Part shown: piece by piece, positions 52,684 to 56,411 of the stretch
How positions within the stretch are numbered: position 1 is the stretch's first letter
Layout: every line of letters starts with the position of its first letter
Assembly: GCA_902613175.1 (NCBI GenBank)
Contig: CACMGJ010000013.1
Span: forward strand, 1 to 56,411
DNA length: 56,411 nt
Reading direction: 5' to 3'
Source of the DNA: Halieaceae bacterium
Lineage (GTDB): Bacteria; Pseudomonadota; Gammaproteobacteria; Pseudomonadales; Halieaceae
Program-made: the position numbers and the translations under genes
The notes under the pieces: generated by a model
What the model saw: only the letters and a program-made list of their open reading frames with translations
Databases searched by the model: none
What the model was told of the DNA's origin: nothing

Positions 52684-53647
52684 ATCAATACTTCAGGCCA
52701 GCTTAGTGAGCATTGCCGAGCTTGGTGAGACGACCGCGACACAACGCAAATGGGTGTTAGATGGGCTAATCCCTGAGGGCAAACCTATTTTGCTTGGCGG
52801 CCCCCCAGGAGCTGGCAAATCCCTGCTAGCGCAACAAATTTGCATGGCGGCCTCACTCGGAGCGAGGCTTTTTGGTCATGAAACCAACGGCCGACCAACC
52901 CTTTATTTGACCTGTGAAGATGACAAAGCTGAATTACAGCGAAGGTCAGCAGACATTGCTAACGCTCTGGGCTACCCGCTATCAGCTTTTACTGACTGCT
53001 ATACCGTGAGCCTAGAGGGATTTTCACAAACATCGCTTTGCACTCAACAGAAAGAATTCACTGAGTTTTATGACGAACTAGAATGCGCTATCGCGTATTT
53101 CCAATTTGGGTTAATCGTCTTGGATGTGGTGTCTGACTTTTGGGCTGGTAACGAGATCATTCGACAAGAGGTTAACCACTTCGTAAAAGGGGTTATTGGC
53201 TCGCTGGCTTGTCGCTATGGAACGGCGATCATGTTATTGCACCACCCCTCAGTACAGGGGAGAAACTCAGGGGATGGTCAATCTGGCTCCACTGCTTGGG
53301 AAGGATCTGTGAGAAGCAGGCTCTACCTAAGAGAGGACAAGAATGGTGTTCGCGAACTATCGCTTAAGAAAAGCAATTACTCAGAACGTCAATCTATCAA
53401 CCTGAAATGGAAGGAGGGCGCTCTGGTGGAGACTGACCAAGAACCCTGCGTTCACAATTCCGGCGGCCAGCGCCTGGGAAAGCATGCTACAAACGTACTT
53501 GAACTACTGAAGCAAAATGGTGGAGAACTTCTGTACACAGAGATCAGCAAAGAGTTTGGCTCAGGAAGTACGTATGACGCGGTGCAAGCATTGCTTAACA
53601 AGGGGCTCGCACGGCGTGACAAACATTTCGTTTTTTTAAATGACTAG
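52655..53647 (+). CDS. RepA-like AAA ATPase (hexameric helicase type)
   Basis: This protein of about 330 residues has Walker A GGPPGAGKSLLAQQI (about 48-62) preceded by VLDGLIPEGKPILL, and Walker B LIVLDVVSDFWAGN near 168. A C-terminal winged segment (ELLKQNGGELLYTEISKEFG) follows. It resembles plasmid RepA/AAA_25 helicases that drive replication of plasmids and integrated elements. ATG 52655 has GGAGGAG about 8 bp upstream; the frame from 52625 adds ten residues without support. It overlaps the preceding gene. Two hairpins lie after its stop. Confidence 0.82.
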   Translation: MDSYVQPSARSILQASLVSIAELGETTATQRKWVLDGLIPEGKPILLGGPPGAGKSLLAQQICMAASLGARLFGHETNGRPTLYLTCEDDKAELQRRSADIANALGYPLSAFTDCYTVSLEGFSQTSLCTQQKEFTEFYDELECAIAYFQFGLIVLDVVSDFWAGNEIIRQEVNHFVKGVIGSLACRYGTAIMLLHHPSVQGRNSGDGQSGSTAWEGSVRSRLYLREDKNGVRELSLKKSNYSERQSINLKWKEGALVETDQEPCVHNSGGQRLGKHATNVLELLKQNGGELLYTEISKEFGSGSTYDAVQALLNKGLARRDKHFVFLND

Positions 53648-53651
53648 CCCT

Positions 53652-53734
53652 ATCGGAAATCCGAAACTCCCTATATGGTTTCCGATGATTCCGATGACTC
53701 AGAGGATAGGAAACACATAACGTGTTTCCCATCC
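53652..53734. terminator. Two strong hairpins after the RepA-like gene
   Basis: ATCGGAAA/TTTCCGAT (53652-53686) and GGATxGGAAACAC/GTGTTTCCxATCC (53704-53734, one mismatch) are stable stems directly downstream of the stop codon. Neither has a clear T run, so they may be terminators or element regulatory sites. Confidence 0.4.
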
Positions 53735-54222
53735 CTAGAGATCATCTGAAAACTCAGGTTAGGTTACTTATTAATCAAGGGAATACATCTGACGTACTAA
53801 TTAACTAACAGCAGTTGGATAGTAGGTTTGATGCCAGTGTCAAGGTCGAGATGTGTTCCCCAAGAAAAAGTGTGTGCCCATGTAGGTGCCCACGCCACCA
53901 ATCATAAGTCATTGAATTAATGGCTTTTTTATCGTCTTTTCTTCGCTGAAACGTAGGTTTTATGCGGGTCTTGGGGATGTTATCGCGTAAGTTTTTGCTA
54001 CTTATTGCTCGTATTAAGGAAGGATCAGATTTAATGATCTAGGCTCATCTTACAAATACTGCGACTTGATTTTACGTACGCGCACACCTCAGTAAGTGAA
54101 AGAATAGAGTTTTGTTTGAAGGGTCGTAGTTGGTCATCGCTCTGTTGCTATCCCATAAAGCTCTGCAGCTGCGCCTCCTATAGCACCACACAGGCTCTAC
54201 TTCTTCAGCCCTTCTAATGCCA

Positions 54223-54382
54223 CGTAAAATACTGATTTATATGGTTTTTACCTAAATAATTTAGCTAATTTTTAGGCGTTTATCAGTAGTGGTTATGGTT
54301 CCAAAAATAGCGTAAATTACTGATTTTAGTAAACTTTTTTTAATGCAAAGTTAGCTATTTTTTAGAGTTTATACTCAAACGG
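54223..54382 (+). repeat. Imperfect tandem repeat, period about 88-90 bp
   Basis: Unit 1 (from 54223) and unit 2 (from 54311) share CGTAAA-A/T-TACTGATTT near the start. At 54261 and 54351 they share TTAGCTA-A/T-TTTTTAG followed by GTTTAT. Both units are AT-rich. Possible iterons or a decayed duplication. Confidence 0.55.
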
Positions 54383-54400
54383 TGGTGCGGATTAAGACGC

Positions 54401-54973
54401 TCATAAGTTATAGCTGAAGTTCTCAATGTCACCGGCCTTATCCAAAGAAGCTGTGCAATTTAAAGCATATTCTTCTTCCGGTAGCTTTTCGTCTATGTAC
54501 GTGCGACGCACGGATACACGAATCTTTGAACTTTCACTAAGCTTTTCAACGAAATCGTCACCTCCAAGACTACCCGTTGACCAACCACTCGGAGTCGAGT
54601 TGAGAACCAGAATCATCCAGACGTCCAACAGCTCCGCCCTGATTAGGTCTCTGCAATACGACTTCGCTTCAGCAACAGTTGAAAAGTAGTGGTCATCTAC
54701 TGGATTTAGGACAATGGTTAATTCGCTATCCTCAAAATCGAAAAGTGCTGACATCCTGACGACGCTGGAATAGTCGCCCCATTTCGTGACTCTGCCTTCT
54801 GCTAATCGCTCAACACTCTGAAGTCTCACATGAAGCGTTATGTATTCAATCAACGTGATGTTGGTGTCTAGCATCTTTTTTAACGAGCCGTCAGGCGCTG
54901 CAGAGGCAGGTACAGGGATTAGTAGGCTAGATAAGACGACGGTGGTAAAGATGTGGCTTAAGACTTTTTTCAC
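54401..54973 (-). CDS. Secreted protein of unknown function
   Basis: This protein of about 190 residues has an N-terminal signal peptide (MKKVLSHIFTTVVLSSLLI then PVPASAAP). The mature part has two Cys (SYCRDLI, LNCTAS) that could form a disulfide and mixed helix/strand content. No family is recognised. GTG 54973 is preferred because GGAGGAG lies 4-5 bp upstream; the TTG at 54988 would put that site inside the gene. It is on the opposite strand to the mobile element genes. Confidence 0.6.
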   Translation of the reverse strand: MKKVLSHIFTTVVLSSLLIPVPASAAPDGSLKKMLDTNITLIEYITLHVRLQSVERLAEGRVTKWGDYSSVVRMSALFDFEDSELTIVLNPVDDHYFSTVAEAKSYCRDLIRAELLDVWMILVLNSTPSGWSTGSLGGDDFVEKLSESSKIRVSVRRTYIDEKLPEEEYALNCTASLDKAGDIENFSYNL

Positions 54974-55358
54974 TTTCTCCTCCTGCAACCCTATGTCGCC
55001 GCTAGAGCTTCACCTTGCACTGATAATTCGTAAGGCTTGTCCCACCATATTTTCGTGAAGTCTCAGTTTCTTCAATTTTATCTTGGGATTAGCTGAGCGC
55101 CTAAAAGCCCCGTAGCTCATCCAAATTCTTTATTGCTCAAAAACATTGAAACCTACGGGCCAGAACAGAGCAATTATGACACGAGGGAATTCGGCTCTCT
55201 AATGTATTCGCCAGGTAACTACTGCTATCAGATAAATGCGATAGCCCCCCCCGGGGTTTTGGGGATGTTAAAAAGTTAGTTTTTGGTACTCATTTTTCTG
55301 TGCCGCTTTGTTATCTTTTCGACATAATGTGTCGCCTATTTACAAGAGAAACAAAGAA
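54974..55358. other. Intergenic region carrying dispersed repeat copy C
   Basis: This 385-bp divergent region lies between the secreted-protein and SMP-30 genes. It holds repeat copy C (55199-55256) and otherwise nothing clear. Confidence 0.5.
55199..55256 (-). repeat. Dispersed repeat, copy C
   Basis: Read on the minus strand it starts with C4G8, then GCTATCGCATTTATCTGATA, then GCAGTAGTTACCTGG and CGAATACATTAG. It matches copy A at almost every base over about 47 nt. GCTATC/GATAGC form a 6-bp stem with a 10-nt loop. It is inverted with respect to copies A and B. Confidence 0.75.
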
Positions 55359-56405
55359 ATGAGATTTGTCCACTACGCTGTATCGCTGGTCTGTTTTATC
55401 TCTTTGAGTCATGCGATAGCTGAGTCCAAGTCGTCTGTGGGTTCTAGACAAATCCTCGTCGGAAAAGACGTGGGCGTTTTGAGATTAGATCCGCGTCTAG
55501 ACGGCATAATTTCAAAGAAGGCAGTCGTTACGAAATTGGTGACAGGTTTCGTGTTTGCTGAGGGCCCAGTTTGGAGCACGCAAGACCAAAGTCTTTTATT
55601 TACGGATGTAAGAGACAATAAAATATACCAGTGGAAACAAAATCGTTTGACGCTCTTTTTGGACCCCGTTTTTCAAGGCCCCACACCACCCGGCATGCGC
55701 AATATCAGCGCAAATGGCCTCACCTTTGACAACCAACAGCGTCTAATAGTTGCCGAGCATGGTAATAGGCAAGTGTCGCGCTTCGACGACGCGAAAACTC
55801 GTTTTACTATTGTGGATAACTATCAGGGTCATAGGTTTAACAGCCCAAACGATCTTATCTACGATTCCCAGGGCAATCTTTTTTTTACCGACCCGCCTTA
55901 CGGTTTGGAAGGGCTGGACAAGTCAACACTAAAAGAGCTGGATTTCAATGGTGTCTACCGTTTGGATCCAGCAGGAAATCTAGATTTGCTATCGTCAGGT
56001 CTAAATCGTCCTAACGGGCTGGCCCTGTCCCCTGATGAGGACCTGTTATATGTTGCGAACTCGGACGCGAGGAAGATTTGGATGGCTTACGAATTGTCTG
56101 GGTCTTCGGTTAAAAGCGAAAAAATATTTTTTGATGCTGGTTACATAGACGCGCCGGGTGTACCCGATGGAATGAAGGTCGATAATGCTGGGAATATTTT
56201 CGCTACCGGCCCCGGGGGCGTCTTAATTATCTCGGCGGAGGGAAAACATTTAGGTACGATTTCGACTGGCGAGATCACGGCGAATGTTGGTTGGGGCGGA
56301 GCAATAGCTGAAGACCGTTGCACAAGCAAGACGCTTTATATGACGGCAAGTAGCAGCTTGTACTCTATAGATACTCTTACAGGTGGGTGCAGTCCTGGCG
56401 AGTAG
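55359..56405 (+). CDS. Exported SMP-30/gluconolactonase-like beta-propeller
   Basis: This 348-residue protein has a signal peptide (MRFVHYAVSLVCFISLSHAI). A six-bladed SMP-30/gluconolactonase propeller follows: FVFAEGPVWSTQDQSLLFTD (metal Glu), ANGLTFDNQQRLIVAEHGNR, NSPNDLIYDSQGNLFFTDPP (metal Asn), LNRPNGLALSPDEDLLYVAN (Asp). These enzymes hydrolyse lactones with a divalent metal. ATG 55359 begins the signal peptide; the frame from 55308 extends it with no site. It is complete, ending with TAG at 56403-56405. Confidence 0.88.
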   Translation: MRFVHYAVSLVCFISLSHAIAESKSSVGSRQILVGKDVGVLRLDPRLDGIISKKAVVTKLVTGFVFAEGPVWSTQDQSLLFTDVRDNKIYQWKQNRLTLFLDPVFQGPTPPGMRNISANGLTFDNQQRLIVAEHGNRQVSRFDDAKTRFTIVDNYQGHRFNSPNDLIYDSQGNLFFTDPPYGLEGLDKSTLKELDFNGVYRLDPAGNLDLLSSGLNRPNGLALSPDEDLLYVANSDARKIWMAYELSGSSVKSEKIFFDAGYIDAPGVPDGMKVDNAGNIFATGPGGVLIISAEGKHLGTISTGEITANVGWGGAIAEDRCTSKTLYMTASSSLYSIDTLTGGCSPGE

Positions 56406-56411
56406 CGTTAA

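Larger units (their letters stand above)
50147..53647. mobile_element. Integrative element at tRNA-Leu (right end not identified)
   Basis: Beginning at the 3' end of tRNA-Leu are a tyrosine integrase, an ORF coupled to it, an AlpA-like regulator, a small ORF and a RepA-like ATPase, all on the plus strand with short overlaps. This is the order of small phage-like or satellite integrative elements. The far attachment repeat (a copy of the tRNA-Leu 3' end) was not found to the end of the window. The true right end may lie in the 53.6-56.4 kb stretch or beyond. No capsid, conjugation or toxin gene is seen. Confidence 0.65.
53648..54400. other. Long non-coding stretch after the RepA-like gene
   Basis: No gene is evident in these 753 bp, which are AT-rich toward the right end. 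It contains two hairpins just after the RepA-like stop: ATCGGAAA (53652-53659) with TTTCCGAT (53679-53686), and GGAAACAC (53709-53716) with GTGTTTCC (53722-53729) extended by GGAT/ATCC. An imperfect tandem repeat lies at 54223-54382. An origin or att site is possible but not shown. Confidence 0.5.

Noticed and set aside
50284-56405. Copy of the tRNA-Leu 3' end as a right attachment site
   Set aside because: Searched by eye for the GGTTCAAGTCCGGCC pattern on both strands and did not find it; boundary left open.
1-56411. CRISPR array or complete insertion sequence
   Set aside because: No regular repeat-spacer structure and no transposase gene or paired terminal inverted repeats were seen.

Overview
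The window looks like a chromosome segment of a marine gammaproteobacterium, most plausibly of the OM60/NOR5 (Halieaceae) type. The clues are an srkA-type kinase, a GlyGly-CTERM protease next to a rhombosortase, gmhA/gmhB/hldE for LPS heptose, a TonB receptor, a light-stress-type photolyase/MerR cluster, and many lipid and xenobiotic enzymes. The genus is inferred from gene content only. Coding density is high, with many 1-4 bp overlaps, and the core looks moderate in GC, while two tRNA-associated regions are visibly more AT-rich.

Layout. 1-16.3 kb (core): Lrp-type regulator with a mirror-image operator, DUF6356 protein, large BNR/sortilin-like secreted protein, TonB receptor with an upstream secreted protein, crotonase, a glyoxalase-like protein and DUF938 methyltransferase pair, srkA, and an M36 metalloprotease followed by its probable processing enzyme, a rhombosortase. 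16.36-20.14 kb: tRNA-Cys followed by a 3.7 kb island bounded by a decayed copy of the tRNA 3' end. It holds a MAPEG protein, an unknown secreted protein, a PH-like protein, a second rhomboid protease and a membrane protein, but no integrase. 20.2-35 kb (core): Nudix, hotdog thioesterase, two SDRs, HSL-type esterase, Coq4-like protein, cupin, CX5R phosphatase, M24 peptidase, DUF1993 protein, GST, then an FkbM-methyltransferase/GT60 glycosyltransferase fusion convergent with a 2OG-Fe(II) prolyl-hydroxylase-like enzyme. These are followed by a haloalkane-dehalogenase-like enzyme, a LysE exporter, an exported RidA protein and a UPF0145 protein. A DUF1330 gene at 35.2-35.7 kb is broken by one amber codon.

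35.8-41.5 kb: LPS core module (gmhA, gmhB, sulfotransferase on the opposite strand, O-antigen ligase-like protein, GT9 heptosyltransferase-like protein, hldE). 41.5-42 kb: amidohydrolase remnant lacking its catalytic core. 42.1-50 kb: cyclase, photolyase and sirtuin operon, TIGR01777 epimerase, a sigma-70 family factor divergent from a MerR regulator across a clear operator, and an NSS transporter. 50.06 kb: tRNA-Leu(UAA), followed by a second mobile region with tyrosine integrase, an unknown coupled ORF, AlpA-like regulator, small ORF and RepA-like ATPase, then a long non-coding stretch with a tandem repeat, a secreted unknown and an SMP-30/gluconolactonase-like protein.

The most interesting candidate system is the convergent pair at 29.7-32.5 kb. 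A prolyl-4-hydroxylase-like oxygenase sits beside a GT60 GlcNAc-transferase fused to an FkbM methyltransferase, which recalls the eukaryotic Skp1 hydroxyproline-GlcNAc pathway. Also notable are a three-copy dispersed repeat found only in the two tRNA-associated regions, the rhombosortase/substrate pair, and the sigma/MerR/photolyase module with its CTGGACA operator. All functional calls come from reading motifs; no database search was run.
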